A stretch of DNA of 64,000 nucleotides from Cellvibrionales bacterium (GTDB taxonomy: Bacteria > Pseudomonadota > Gammaproteobacteria > Pseudomonadales > UBA7239), in the NCBI GenBank assembly GCA_016713115.1, contig JADJPU010000001.1:1-64000 (forward strand), written 5' to 3'. A program made the position numbers and the translations under genes. Positions 8,481 through 17,832 of this stretch are shown one piece after another (position 1 is the stretch's first letter; each line of letters starts with the position of its first letter). The notes beneath the pieces were generated by a model. That model was not told where the DNA came from and ran no database searches. It worked only from the letters and a program-made list of their open reading frames with translations.

Positions 8481-8696
8481 ATGTTCGTTTGCGTCTGCCG
8501 AGCTGTCACCGAAAAGAACATCCGCGATGCGGTGCAGGGCGGTGCCCGCACGATGAAAGACCTGCGCGAGCAGTTGGGCGTAGGAGCGGACTGCGGTTGC
8601 TGCGGCTCTTGTGCGAAGCAGTGCCTACGCGAAGCCACGCACAACCTACCCCACACATCTCACCACAAGCAGCCCTTGTTTCACGCGGCTGCTTGA
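8481..8696 (+). CDS. bfd: Bacterioferritin-associated ferredoxin Bfd
   Basis: 71 residues from the ATG at 8481; upstream in-frame codons run through the promoter and were rejected. The [2Fe-2S] Cys ligands are seen in MFVCVCRAV near the N-terminus and in DCGCCGSC near residues 37-45. Bfd docks on bacterioferritin at the haem and reduces the core so that Fe(II) can leave. The position after the haem-type subunit fits that role. It has its own Fur-type promoter, so storage and release can be regulated separately. The His-rich tail after residue 53 is longer than in minimal Bfd proteins. Confidence 0.9.
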   Translation: MFVCVCRAVTEKNIRDAVQGGARTMKDLREQLGVGADCGCCGSCAKQCLREATHNLPHTSHHKQPLFHAAA

Positions 8697-8711
8697 TTAT
8701 TCAGGCTACGG

Positions 8712-9809
8712 ATGGCATTACCCCTCAGCTACTTCAAAAAAAATCGAATACTCGAGCTGTTGCGAGCACTCCTGATCAACACCACCCTTGTATTTTCCTC
8801 ACTGGCCATCAGTCTTCTGCTAGCAGAATGGGCTATTCGAGTCTGGATGCCATGTCCAGACTACGGCGTAGGAAAACGCCCCGCTCTACGCAACGGCCTG
8901 TTTATGTATGACGCCGAATTGGGATGGAAAGGAACACCGAACGCGCAATCTGAATACATAAGCAAAGACTTTATCGTGCATGTTGCTCATGATGCTTTGG
9001 GCTATCGCAATCAATCACCACCTTTCGTTGCAAATAAAAGAAACATCTTGTTGCTGGGCGATTCATACGGTTGGGGATGGGGCGTAGAAAATAACGAAAC
9101 AGCCGCTTCGGTTTTTAACCAACAACATCCCAATGCCAATATCTACAGTTTGAGCGTGCCGGGATACGGCACCGATCAAGAATGGCTAACACTACAACGC
9201 TTTACGGCACAATTTCCAAACAATCGTTACGATGATGTTGTGCTATTGCTGTATTACAACGACTTCGAAGACAACATCGCCACCGAAAGATATAGCTATC
9301 AAAAACCGATGTTTCAAGTTATCGACAATAAACTACAACCAACCAATACCCCTGTGCCACACATCATGCCAGAGGAGATTTCCATCACAGAGCCACCACC
9401 AGAACGCACCTGGTCACAAAAAAGCCAGCTCCTCAATTTTGTTCTCGACAACTTAGGCAGCATTATTTTTTCAAGCCAGAACACCAACAAACAATCACAA
9501 GCGATTTCGCTAACGGATTACGACCAACATGGCATCACAATCACCGAGAAACTGCTGCAATCTATCCGAGTATTTTGTGCAGAAAGAAATACACGATTCC
9601 ATGTTGTTTTTCTAATGACCGTCAATACAGACGAAAAGCCATCGCTACTTATCCATCAACTTGCCAACCGTTTACAGCAAGGCGGCATCCATCATTCGTA
9701 TTTTTATAGCAAGCGTTTTCCGCGCACTGACCTATGGCTGGATACCCACTATACGCCATACGGCCAAAAACTATTGGCCCATCACATCAGCGAAACTCTA
9801 GACTACTGA
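8712..9809 (+). CDS. Membrane-anchored SGNH/GDSL-hydrolase-like protein
   Basis: 365 residues. One N-terminal transmembrane segment (about residues 17-38) is followed by an extracytoplasmic domain. The block I nucleophile motif LLLGDSYGWGWG sits near residue 116, a GYGTDQEW block follows, and a C-terminal DTHYTPYGQ supplies the likely Asp-His pair. Such proteins esterify or de-esterify surface polysaccharides, often adding or removing acetyl groups. It starts 16 bases after bfd but is unrelated in function. It converges with rmuC with a 7-base overlap. The substrate is unknown. Confidence 0.7.
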   Translation: MALPLSYFKKNRILELLRALLINTTLVFSSLAISLLLAEWAIRVWMPCPDYGVGKRPALRNGLFMYDAELGWKGTPNAQSEYISKDFIVHVAHDALGYRNQSPPFVANKRNILLLGDSYGWGWGVENNETAASVFNQQHPNANIYSLSVPGYGTDQEWLTLQRFTAQFPNNRYDDVVLLLYYNDFEDNIATERYSYQKPMFQVIDNKLQPTNTPVPHIMPEEISITEPPPERTWSQKSQLLNFVLDNLGSIIFSSQNTNKQSQAISLTDYDQHGITITEKLLQSIRVFCAERNTRFHVVFLMTVNTDEKPSLLIHQLANRLQQGGIHHSYFYSKRFPRTDLWLDTHYTPYGQKLLAHHISETLDY

Positions 9810-11107
9810 ACCTCATCCTCGCCAACAAAATCTATCTCTAACGCGCCCTTTTCAACAAAATGATCTGGCAACTCCGCGCGAATAGCCGGCGCCAATTTCT
9901 TAAAGTCACTCACCTGCTTGATCAAATTACCCTTACCACTTACTAACTGATTCTCCGCCTTGCTGTAAGCATCAGAGGCAGCATCAATACCTTTTTTTAC
10001 TTTTTCAAAACTACCCAGAAAGGAATTCAGTTTATTAAATACCGACTCTGCCTTACTGGCCAAGGCTGCGGTATGTTTATTTTGATCTTCAAAACGCCAC
10101 AGCTGACGCACAATATTCAGGCTAGTTAGCAGCGTGGTTGGCGTCGCCACCAACACATTATTTTCTATTGCGCGTTGAAATAATTGCTCATCGGCTTTCA
10201 GCGCTTCTACAAAAGCAGATTCAATTGGTACGAACATAAACACCATGTCAGGCGCATTCAATCCGGGCAAGCGATAGTATTCGCGATCGGCCAATTCTTT
10301 AATGCGATTGCCAACCGCTAATACATGCTCCTTTAACGCCGCTGCACGCTCCATCTCATCTTCGGCATTCACAAAGCGCACATAGGCATTCAACGATACT
10401 TTGGCATCAATAATTAAATGCTTACCCTGTGGTAAATACACAATAGCGTCTGGGCGCTGCCTACCCTCTTCTCCTGTAATACTGACTTCGCGCTGATAAT
10501 CTTTCCCCAACTGCAGCCCTGCGCGGTCGAGCACATTTTCCAGCACCAACTCACCCCAATTGCCCTGCAGTTTTTTTTGACCGCGCAGTGCCGTTGATAA
10601 CTCATGCGCTTCCAGCGTGATTTTTTGATTGAGCTCCTTCAACTGCTCCAATTCCTTTCTTAACTCGCCTTGCTGTGTCGTTTCGCGATGATGAATTTCT
10701 TGCACTTCTTTTTTGAAGCTGTCTATCGACTGCTGAAACGGTGACATCACGGCATTGAGCGTGAGCTTGCTGCTGTCCTGCAAAGCTTTTGCCTTCGCTT
10801 CCAGTATCTCGTTAGACAACACTTTGAAATGCTCGCTCAGGCTGTTCTTTTGCTGTTCAAAATTGGCTGCCTCGCGGGCGTGACTCGCCTCCCGTTCATC
10901 TTGTTGCGCCTTTAATTTTTCGTAGCGCACTTCAGCAGAATTACACTGCTGCTGCAGTTGTTCTATTTTTGTTTGTAAGACAACACTCTCTGCTTTTGCT
11001 TCTTTATCTCTGCGCTGCACACCCACAAAAAAACCAACCACCCCACTCGCCACCGCGAGCACGGCGCAAACGATGATCATCTCAATAACACCCAAATTAG
11101 AAAACAT
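9803..11107 (-). CDS. rmuC: DNA recombination protein RmuC
   Basis: 434 residues from the ATG at 11107, which follows AGGAATC; the frame extends to 11197. An N-terminal membrane anchor (MFSNLGVIEMIIVCAVLAV) precedes a long coiled coil (about residues 30-190). The RmuC nuclease-like domain comes next, with RPDAIVYLPQGKHLIIDAKVSL, a PD-(D/E)xK-type core, and MVFMFVPIESAF. RmuC limits DNA inversions at short inverted repeats; the biochemical activity is inferred from fold. It lies downstream of pgaD on the same strand with a 119-base gap, so it may have its own promoter. Confidence 0.92.
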   Translation of the reverse strand: MFSNLGVIEMIIVCAVLAVASGVVGFFVGVQRRDKEAKAESVVLQTKIEQLQQQCNSAEVRYEKLKAQQDEREASHAREAANFEQQKNSLSEHFKVLSNEILEAKAKALQDSSKLTLNAVMSPFQQSIDSFKKEVQEIHHRETTQQGELRKELEQLKELNQKITLEAHELSTALRGQKKLQGNWGELVLENVLDRAGLQLGKDYQREVSITGEEGRQRPDAIVYLPQGKHLIIDAKVSLNAYVRFVNAEDEMERAAALKEHVLAVGNRIKELADREYYRLPGLNAPDMVFMFVPIESAFVEALKADEQLFQRAIENNVLVATPTTLLTSLNIVRQLWRFEDQNKHTAALASKAESVFNKLNSFLGSFEKVKKGIDAASDAYSKAENQLVSGKGNLIKQVSDFKKLAPAIRAELPDHFVEKGALEIDFVGEDEVQ

Positions 11108-11226
11108 AGAGATTCCTGTTGTTGAATAACGAAAAAAGCCCATAAAAACAGTAACCAGAATTATTTCCATAGGTTGGAAAAAAGGGATCGACCTCAAGGA
11201 ACGGCTGTTGGTTATCGTTTGCAGGT

Positions 11227-11724
11227 CTAATGTTTCTGTTGAAACGCAGCCAGTGATTCTTCTGTAGCGCCAGAAATATAACCATCGTCACCAAATGTCA
11301 CGACCATTTGGCGATAAGTGCGCCATTGCTCCACTGCCTTGGCGTCAACATTGCAATACATCGCATGCTCTAAAATTGATGTACTCTCCACACGACTGCG
11401 GCGTTCAACTTTTCGAAAACGCGCTTTGTTGAGCAATGCCCAGATTAAAAAAGTGCCGTCAATGATCCAAATTAATCGCAAATAATTAACGGCGTTTTCC
11501 ATAAATGCCTGATAGCCACCAAGATCAAACATATGCCGATAAAACACATAGGCTTGAAACATCCACGCCAAAAAACTGAGAAAAGGCTGCCACAGGTAAA
11601 GCATGAGCAACCAGAAAAATAATGTAAATCCCACTTCTGCAATTCGATCTTTCAGCCGAAGTACAGAAGGCGATTCGATAATCAGTTGTCGAGGCTCTGT
11701 AGGCCGCGATCCGGGCTCTTCCAT
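11227..11724 (-). CDS. pgaD: PgaD-like PNAG synthase subunit
   Basis: 165 residues with two hydrophobic segments (about residues 31-60 and 85-100) and a cytoplasmic C-terminal tail. PgaD is a small inner-membrane partner of the glycosyltransferase PgaC. In E. coli the PgaC-PgaD contact is stabilised by cyclic-di-GMP. Sequence conservation in this family is low, so the call rests on size, topology and place as the last gene of pgaABCD. The start overlaps pgaC by 43 bases, with no good Shine-Dalgarno, which suggests coupling. Confidence 0.8.
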   Translation of the reverse strand: MEEPGSRPTEPRQLIIESPSVLRLKDRIAEVGFTLFFWLLMLYLWQPFLSFLAWMFQAYVFYRHMFDLGGYQAFMENAVNYLRLIWIIDGTFLIWALLNKARFRKVERRSRVESTSILEHAMYCNVDAKAVEQWRTYRQMVVTFGDDGYISGATEESLAAFQQKH

Positions 11725-12953
11725 ACGGCGCGTTGACCTTTTTTCTTAAAAATTGCTTTCGGGAAACCAACTACCGTCGTGATGACATTGAGCATCCAGT
11801 ACGCCAACGGATACCAAATCATCCAATAGTAATTGCGCGTAATTCCCCGCTCGTAACGGGAATCAATGATGAGACTCACTAAAAACTGCAACAAACAGGT
11901 AAAGCCGAGGATGACTCCAGTCCAACCAGGCAAGAGTGTTTTAATGTAGAGATAATCGGGCAGTGGCACGATCTTTCCGAGCAACCAAAGCAACGCAATG
12001 GCCGTTAAGGTGTAACTCCAAATAACGCTCGTAATGTATTCCAGAGCCACCAACCAAAAGCGTCTTTTTTTCCAGTGCATCATTTTTGGCAAATAACGCA
12101 GCCAAGTTTCCGCACCGCCTTGCGCCCAACGCGTGCGTTGACGATACAAGCCCTTCAGCGTTTCTGGCATCAAAATCCAACACAGCGCATTGGGTTCATA
12201 ACGCACATCCCAGTGTGCGAGCTGTAAACGCCAACTGACATCAATGTCTTCCGTAATCATATCTGGGCTCCAATAACCTATACGCTGGAGCGCAGCTTTG
12301 CGGAACGCAACAACTACACCGGACACCGTAAAAACTCGCCCATATATGCGTTGCGCACGCTTAATCATGCCAATAATGCAGGAAAACTCGCCCACCTGAA
12401 TTTTCCCTAACAGCGAAGAGCGATTGCGAATGCGTGGGTTTCCTGTCACTGCACCCACACGCGGCGAATCAATAAAATGCGTCATCAACCAATGCAATGC
12501 GTTGCGATCCAACAAGGCATCGCCGTCGATACACACTAAAAATTCGCTGTCTGTCATTAGGGCTGCGGTGTTTAATCCCATCGCTTTGCCTTGGTTGGTT
12601 GCCAAGTGTATGACACGCAACTTATCGTGTAATTTAACTTGCTCATCCAAAATTTCGCCTGTGTTATCTGTGCTGCCATCATTGATGGCAATAACATCGT
12701 AATTGGGATAATCCAAATTCAGCAGAAAACTCAAAGTTTCTACCACCAAATCGCCTTCGTTGTGACAGGGCAACATCACCGTCACATGCGGATAAAACGG
12801 CAAGGGTTTGGGATGTTGCCAATCATCCCCATCATGCTTTTCCCATTGCAGTCGATAATAAATACCGCCAAACATCCACAGATACGCCATCAATAGCGGA
12901 TACATAAATGTAAACGCCAGCAGTGCATCAACAATACGCTCAAACATCATCAT
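11682..12953 (-). CDS. pgaC: Poly-beta-1,6-N-acetylglucosamine synthase PgaC
   Basis: 423 residues, a family 2 processive glycosyltransferase. N-terminal membrane segments come first, then the GT-A domain with NDGST, DGD (ICIDGDALL-like region), TEDIDVSWR and the processivity motif RQRTRWAQGG. C-terminal membrane helices follow. It polymerises UDP-GlcNAc into the biofilm polysaccharide PNAG at the inner membrane. It starts 3 bases after pgaB ends, and pgaD overlaps its 3' end. Cyclic-di-GMP control through PgaD is expected from E. coli, not seen here. Confidence 0.93.
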   Translation of the reverse strand: MMMFERIVDALLAFTFMYPLLMAYLWMFGGIYYRLQWEKHDGDDWQHPKPLPFYPHVTVMLPCHNEGDLVVETLSFLLNLDYPNYDVIAINDGSTDNTGEILDEQVKLHDKLRVIHLATNQGKAMGLNTAALMTDSEFLVCIDGDALLDRNALHWLMTHFIDSPRVGAVTGNPRIRNRSSLLGKIQVGEFSCIIGMIKRAQRIYGRVFTVSGVVVAFRKAALQRIGYWSPDMITEDIDVSWRLQLAHWDVRYEPNALCWILMPETLKGLYRQRTRWAQGGAETWLRYLPKMMHWKKRRFWLVALEYITSVIWSYTLTAIALLWLLGKIVPLPDYLYIKTLLPGWTGVILGFTCLLQFLVSLIIDSRYERGITRNYYWMIWYPLAYWMLNVITTVVGFPKAIFKKKGQRAVWKSPDRGLQSLDN

Positions 12954-12955
12954 TA

Positions 12956-14935
12956 TTACCGCTGCGTGTAGGGATAATCTTGCAACGATAACGACGTAAA
13001 CACCGTGTCGAAATCAGGAATGTTGGCGTGAAAGTCATCAGGATACCAAGCAAAGTGTCTATACCCTGCTTGCTTCCACAATTTCACTTGCTGCTTAAAT
13101 GCATGATTTTCTATTGCTTGTTCTGTCCGCCAATTTCTGGTTTGCAATTCAACAATCAAACCCTCTTTTTGTGCAGGTGATAACGCGGACAATTTATTAA
13201 TCAGGTTTTCCGTCCAAACCGCAGGATTCTCTGCCTTTTCCATCCAAGGCATGGCCATCAGAGCCACATGATCATATTGCAATAACGCAGTATCGAGCCG
13301 CTGAGCAAACCAATCCGCACTCTGTGGGTTTAGTGCTGTTTCAGCATAGAGGTTGCGTGCGGTTCTAATTTCTGGACGATACATTTTGACGGCATCCGTC
13401 AACTCTTGTGTGAAGTTTTCTAAAGCCTTCACCTTCAACGCCGTAAACCGTTGCCGCTGAACGGCATCACCTTTCCATTGCGCGTAGTTTGTTAAATCCA
13501 AACCCTGCAATCCAAACCAATGCACTGCTTGGGGATGGAAATCCTCATCTTGATCCAGCAGCGCGTCATCATGAAACAAAAGCCCTTGAAAAGAGGCATG
13601 TTTTGCGAGATCACTGTACACACTCACAATACGTTTCCGCGCAACAGGATCAAAAAATGACAGCCGACGATAAGCAGAGTATGCGACGATAGGAGCGCCT
13701 TGTGCTCGCCATTGCCTAACGCCGTGTTCGCGATAAAAACTCGCGCCTAAATCAAATGCCTGTACCGGCATCCACGCGTAAACAGAAACACCTGCTCTGG
13801 TTTTTAATTGCCAAGCAACACGATTAAACAAATCCGCACGCACAGGCAGAGTTTGATTTGGGAAGTACACTGCATCCGCATTGCCATCACCATCTGGATC
13901 CGCAAAAGCCTGTAAATAGACGGTTGAGATGTGTAATCGCTTAATGCGATCTAACAGCTTGTCTAAATTAGCACTCTGACGGACAGGATCAGGGTCATAC
14001 ACATAATCCAAATCGACATGTGCCACACGCAGAGTTTCTACTGGCGGCTTAAAGGGGCGCACCATGTCTGCAAACTCAGACAAGCTTGGGTTTGAAACCA
14101 GTAAGTGACGTTGAATACGCCCGCTGGTATGGAAAGAAGTTTTCTGAACATTGCGCCCCAGCAAGAAAAACCAACGAAACCCTAAAGCGCGCGCTGCATT
14201 TTCAGCCGAGGCATTCCACTCCCCATATGGCCACACCATGACGCGCGGGGCAACGCCGGTAATTTTTTTCAACTGATCACGGCTGCGTTGGAAATCTTGC
14301 TGTAGACGCTTCGCTACCTGCCCATCCGTTTCATATTTTTTTTGTTTAGGAAAATATTCTCGCGTTACTACTGCTGGCTGAACATTGCCTTGCGGATTGG
14401 CCAATACCCCCTGATGAAAATTATAGGTATGCGAAGCAAACTCCACCAAGCCACTGCCCTGCATTTCTCGAATTTGCTCAAAAGAAAGCAGTCCAGCGCG
14501 ATCTTTTTTCTCAGTGCCAAATTGAATAGATCCGTTCTTTTTAACATCCAGCCAGCCACCCACTAAGGCCATCACTGCAGGGTAGTTATACAGTTTTAAC
14601 AGAGGGAAAATTCGAGAGTAAAAACTCTCATAACCATCATCAAAGGTGAGTAAAACAGCGCGAGCTGGTAATGGCTTGCTGCCGTTGCGCGCAGCTTCTA
14701 ACTGATCCACCGATACCGGGTGGTAATCGTTTTGGCGCAACCACTCAAACTGCTCTGCCAGTTGCTTACTGTTCACTGCATTGGGGTCGCGATCCAAATC
14801 ACCATCCACATCGTCACGCACATCGTGGTAACACAATGTAATTAGCTCAGTAGAAAGCACTGTTCCTGGCAACAAAAAAATCAGCAGCAACAATCCCATT
14901 AAAAAACAATGTTTTTGCATCAATCGAAGCGCCAT
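12956..14935 (-). CDS. pgaB: PNAG deacetylase PgaB
   Basis: 659 residues with an N-terminal signal or anchor. The polysaccharide deacetylase domain shows LCYHDVRDD, LLTFDDGY and EFASHTYNFH, which carry the catalytic Asp and metal-binding Asp/His residues. The C-terminal half is the PgaB glycoside-hydrolase-like domain (VAHVDLDYVYDPDP). PgaB partly removes acetyl groups from PNAG in the periplasm, which is needed for export through PgaA. The ATG at 14935 follows GGAGGG and overlaps the pgaA end by 16 bases. Confidence 0.93.
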   Translation of the reverse strand: MALRLMQKHCFLMGLLLLIFLLPGTVLSTELITLCYHDVRDDVDGDLDRDPNAVNSKQLAEQFEWLRQNDYHPVSVDQLEAARNGSKPLPARAVLLTFDDGYESFYSRIFPLLKLYNYPAVMALVGGWLDVKKNGSIQFGTEKKDRAGLLSFEQIREMQGSGLVEFASHTYNFHQGVLANPQGNVQPAVVTREYFPKQKKYETDGQVAKRLQQDFQRSRDQLKKITGVAPRVMVWPYGEWNASAENAARALGFRWFFLLGRNVQKTSFHTSGRIQRHLLVSNPSLSEFADMVRPFKPPVETLRVAHVDLDYVYDPDPVRQSANLDKLLDRIKRLHISTVYLQAFADPDGDGNADAVYFPNQTLPVRADLFNRVAWQLKTRAGVSVYAWMPVQAFDLGASFYREHGVRQWRAQGAPIVAYSAYRRLSFFDPVARKRIVSVYSDLAKHASFQGLLFHDDALLDQDEDFHPQAVHWFGLQGLDLTNYAQWKGDAVQRQRFTALKVKALENFTQELTDAVKMYRPEIRTARNLYAETALNPQSADWFAQRLDTALLQYDHVALMAMPWMEKAENPAVWTENLINKLSALSPAQKEGLIVELQTRNWRTEQAIENHAFKQQVKLWKQAGYRHFAWYPDDFHANIPDFDTVFTSLSLQDYPYTQR

Positions 14936-16305
14936 GTAAACCCTCCGAAAGCTGTGCTACGCAACTCTCGCTCACCATCGTATGAGTGATAATTCATACC
15001 CACTCCATAAAACCATTCAAGTTCCTTATCTCGTTTCCAATTATGGCGATAAGTAACTTGCGCTGTCGGATCCGTTCCAAAACCATTTTGTGAATATGCG
15101 CCAAGGCCAACCAATAACGTGTGACGAAACTCAAAGTCATAGCGACGACGAATAATGCCTTGATACTCCGCAGCCAGACCCACATCAAGATCATTGCTTG
15201 GATTGAAATAAATCGTATTGTTTTTGGAATTGCTCGATGCGTATACAGTTTCCAACAACGCCCATTGATGATGCGGATTGCTCCACACAACTTGATAGCC
15301 CTGCGCGCCAAACATCCACCGTTGATTGCCATCTGAAAAATCAACGTAGGTTAAGCCAGTACGGTAATACTCGCCTTCATCGACGCGGTACTTCACGCCA
15401 CTTTCCAATGAATGCGCAGTAATTCCCGCGTTATACGCCCGCACGGGGAGCTGACAGCTAAAAGTTTCTGCAGCGCCCTCCACCGACCAACGATCATCTA
15501 ATTGCCACTCTGTTGTCAGCGCCAATCCCAAATCGGTATCAGAACTGTAGCTGCTATTGATTTCCACTGTATTTCGAAAAGCCACATTGTTGATGTGATC
15601 GCGCTGCTCCACGCCTACGCCGTAACGATCAATCTGCCCTTTTCCTTCTTCGAAAGTACCTGTGTGTGATGATGTGTGAAAAAACGCACGGTACTGCTGA
15701 TCAATAGGGTTGGAGTACCACCACACTTCCGCATCAAAATCCTCACTGCCGTACGCACCTGCATTGCCCGAGCTATCGCCACTGCTTTTGCTGTGGCCAA
15801 GCGAAAATGTCATCGATAATTCTTGCATGTTGTGCACACGCCAATCTTCTTGCAGGCTTTCGGAAGATTTCAGCTCAGGGTAACTCCGCACTAGTTTTTT
15901 CGTAATTTTTCCCGCTTCATAAAAATCATGCAAAGCCATTCGGCTGCCAACAACACCAGACCATGCGCTGTAAAGATCAGGCGATTGCTGTAAGACATCT
16001 CGCTGTATGTTTTCGGAGCGCCTCGGCCAACCGCGCAACTGGTAGACACCCCCTAATGCCGAACGCAAATGTGGATTAAACGGCGCTTTGGCTTGATACG
16101 CTACCATTTCCTCTTGTGCAAGATCCAATGTATTTCCCCAAGCCTCCCACATCACACGGTTGGTATCCGCATTAACACGAGACCAGTTTTTCCCAACAAT
16201 ATTGGATGCTTGCCCAAAGCGAAATGTCTTTTCATCGGCAATGAGTGCATCTATTGTCTTTTTTGCTTCGTCAAATTTTTCGCTTTCCAACTGCGCATAA
16301 AACAT
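14920..16305 (-). CDS. pgaA: PgaA, C-terminal part (beta-barrel porin half of a frameshifted pgaA)
   Basis: 461 residues in a frame shifted by -1 from the upstream half. It begins with TPR-like helices (FYAQLESEKFDEAKKTIDAL) and continues into an Asn/Gly/aromatic-rich outer-membrane beta-barrel that ends in the typical aromatic pattern (GGFTWRFD). In a normal PgaA both halves are one chain of about 800 residues; joined, these give about 745. The ATG at 16305 overlaps the upstream stop (TAATG), so coupled translation is formally possible. A single missing base in the A6 run at 16332-16337 explains the split better. The intact gene would span 14920-17159. Confidence 0.85.
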   Translation of the reverse strand: MFYAQLESEKFDEAKKTIDALIADEKTFRFGQASNIVGKNWSRVNADTNRVMWEAWGNTLDLAQEEMVAYQAKAPFNPHLRSALGGVYQLRGWPRRSENIQRDVLQQSPDLYSAWSGVVGSRMALHDFYEAGKITKKLVRSYPELKSSESLQEDWRVHNMQELSMTFSLGHSKSSGDSSGNAGAYGSEDFDAEVWWYSNPIDQQYRAFFHTSSHTGTFEEGKGQIDRYGVGVEQRDHINNVAFRNTVEINSSYSSDTDLGLALTTEWQLDDRWSVEGAAETFSCQLPVRAYNAGITAHSLESGVKYRVDEGEYYRTGLTYVDFSDGNQRWMFGAQGYQVVWSNPHHQWALLETVYASSNSKNNTIYFNPSNDLDVGLAAEYQGIIRRRYDFEFRHTLLVGLGAYSQNGFGTDPTAQVTYRHNWKRDKELEWFYGVGMNYHSYDGERELRSTAFGGFTWRFD

Positions 16306-17159
16306 TAGCGTTCGCGCATTGCCATCTTGTGTTTTTTATCTATTAACGGCTGCAAAATTATTTCAGCCAACTCCGGCTTCTCTACATGTAATGCTGATTG
16401 AGCAATCGCCACTCGCACATCATCACGCAAAATTGCGTTTTCTTTTAGGAGCAATATGTATTCATCCAAAACCGCTTGATGTTGACTATCCAAGCCCAGT
16501 ACCAAGATGCGATCCATGCGCAATTGCTGCTGAGCAGCTATTCGATCTGGAAAGTTTTCTCGCACATAGGTCAGAGCATCATCGCAACGATGAATGGCTG
16601 TTTTGATTTTTTGATAGCGACGCTGACGATCTGGTTCATCCATACCGGCAATGCGCACTGCGTAGGCGGCACTGTCAGCATACAAACGCATCCACTCCTC
16701 TTTTGTTACTACATGCGCGTTTACACGAGCTAGAGAGAGAGCCTTATCTGGCATCCCCAAAGTGTCAACCGTTTGGATGCGATTGCGCATGGCAATTTCA
16801 CTGTTCGGGTTAATACGCAGTGCGCGGTCGTAACAATCAAGGCTGTCAAAAAAACGCGCTTGGCGATCGTAGAAATACCCCATCGTCAGCCAATAGGCTT
16901 CGCTCTCACCAAAGTGCTTCACATAGCGACGCAGCCATTGCTGCGCCTGAGGATACTGCTGCTGGTCTACCAATACAGTGGCAACATCTAACGACAATGC
17001 AGCGTGATTAGGCTCCGCCTGCAAAGCTTGGCGAAATAAAGCCTCCGCATGCACAAAATCACCTGCACGGCGCGCTTTGCCTCCTTGGTCGCGAAGGCTG
17101 TCCGCACTGGCCACACCAGCCAGTAAACAGCCTATCAATGTCACAGCCAGCCAGCGCAT
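16305..17159 (-). CDS. pgaA: PgaA, N-terminal part (signal peptide and TPR half of a frameshifted pgaA)
   Basis: 284 residues. A Sec signal peptide (MRWLAVTLIGCLLAGVASA) is followed by tetratricopeptide repeats (ALFRQALQAEPNHAAL, SLDCYDRALRINPNSE). The frame ends ...DKKHKMAMRER. Adding one A to the A6 run at 16332-16337 changes this to DKKTQDGNARTLMFYAQL and continues into the barrel half. PgaA exports partly deacetylated PNAG across the outer membrane; the TPR domain docks PgaB. The start follows AAGGAC. It is the first gene of pgaABCD. Confidence 0.88.
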   Translation of the reverse strand: MRWLAVTLIGCLLAGVASADSLRDQGGKARRAGDFVHAEALFRQALQAEPNHAALSLDVATVLVDQQQYPQAQQWLRRYVKHFGESEAYWLTMGYFYDRQARFFDSLDCYDRALRINPNSEIAMRNRIQTVDTLGMPDKALSLARVNAHVVTKEEWMRLYADSAAYAVRIAGMDEPDRQRRYQKIKTAIHRCDDALTYVRENFPDRIAAQQQLRMDRILVLGLDSQHQAVLDEYILLLKENAILRDDVRVAIAQSALHVEKPELAEIILQPLIDKKHKMAMRER

Positions 17160-17185
17160 GTGCCCAGTCCTTGTTGAAAGCCGCC

Positions 17186-17213
17186 ATTATGCCGAAAAGA
17201 TTAGAGCGCTCTA
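17186..17213 (-). promoter_or_regulatory. pga promoter region with 12-bp palindrome
   Basis: On the minus strand a -10-like CATAAT (17191-17186) lies 27 bases before the pgaA ATG. Immediately upstream, in the -35/spacer zone, is the perfect palindrome TAGAGCGCTCTA (17202-17213). The position suits a repressor operator controlling PNAG production. The cognate regulator is unknown. Confidence 0.45.
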
Positions 17214-17261
17214 CCTAATACTGATTTAGGGTGGCAGCATCAAACAGACATTTGATAAAGC

Positions 17262-17300
17262 GAGCATAAAAAACAAAAAACCCAGCAATTACGCTGGGTT
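17262..17300 (-). terminator. Rho-independent terminator after tRNA-Pro
   Basis: The minus strand reads AACCCAGC, a 6-base loop, then GCTGGGTT (17300-17279), followed by a T-rich run (TTTTTTGTTTTTT). It ends the infC-to-tRNA-Pro transcription unit just before the pga promoter. Confidence 0.85.
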
Positions 17301-17334
17301 ACAAGACTTTCTAGGATGGGGTTGGATGTTGAAT

Positions 17335-17412
<78 letters not shown>

Positions 17413-17425
17413 AAAACTGTCCGTA

Positions 17426-17809
17426 TTATTTTTGGACTTGAGGCTGTGGTGATAACACAGCAAGCAGGTCTTCGAGTTCGGTAATCATTTCGCGCACCAA
17501 TGTGCGAAAACGCTCCGCGCTTTCATCCACAATCGTGCCTTCGTCGGTTAAACGCTGACGCGCGCCGCCGATGGTAAAACCATGTTCATACAGCAATGAA
17601 CGAATCTGACGAATGGTCATGACTTCTTGACGCTGGTAGTAACGGCGATTACCGCGACGCTTCACCGGCTTCAGTTGCGGGAACTCTTGCTCCCAGTAAC
17701 GCAGCACATGCGGTTTTACATCGCAGAGCTCGCTCACTTCCCCGATGGTGAAATAGCGCTTCCCAGGGATAGGTGGGAGTTCGTCGTTATTGCCGGGTTC
17801 CAACATCAT
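17426..17809 (-). CDS. MerR-family regulator downstream of ihfA
   Basis: 127 residues. The N-terminal winged helix-turn-helix reads YFTIGEVSELCDVKPHVLRYWEQEF near residues 19-43, then RRGNRRYYQRQEV. A short C-terminal helix follows, without the metal-binding Cys residues of MerR or CueR. This subfamily is conserved next to ihfA and tRNA-Pro in many Gammaproteobacteria; its target is not established. It is 23 bases downstream of ihfA and probably in the same transcript. Confidence 0.88.
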   Translation of the reverse strand: MMLEPGNNDELPPIPGKRYFTIGEVSELCDVKPHVLRYWEQEFPQLKPVKRRGNRRYYQRQEVMTIRQIRSLLYEHGFTIGGARQRLTDEGTIVDESAERFRTLVREMITELEDLLAVLSPQPQVQK

Positions 17810-17832
17810 CTAATTCAATTTCCTATTTGTTG

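Noticed and set aside
16305..16340. Programmed -1 frameshifting as the main explanation for split pgaA
   Set aside because: The AAA AAA run is a weak slip site without the full X-XXY-YYZ pattern or a clear downstream stimulator, and the same defect at two other loci favours an error; kept only as an alternative.
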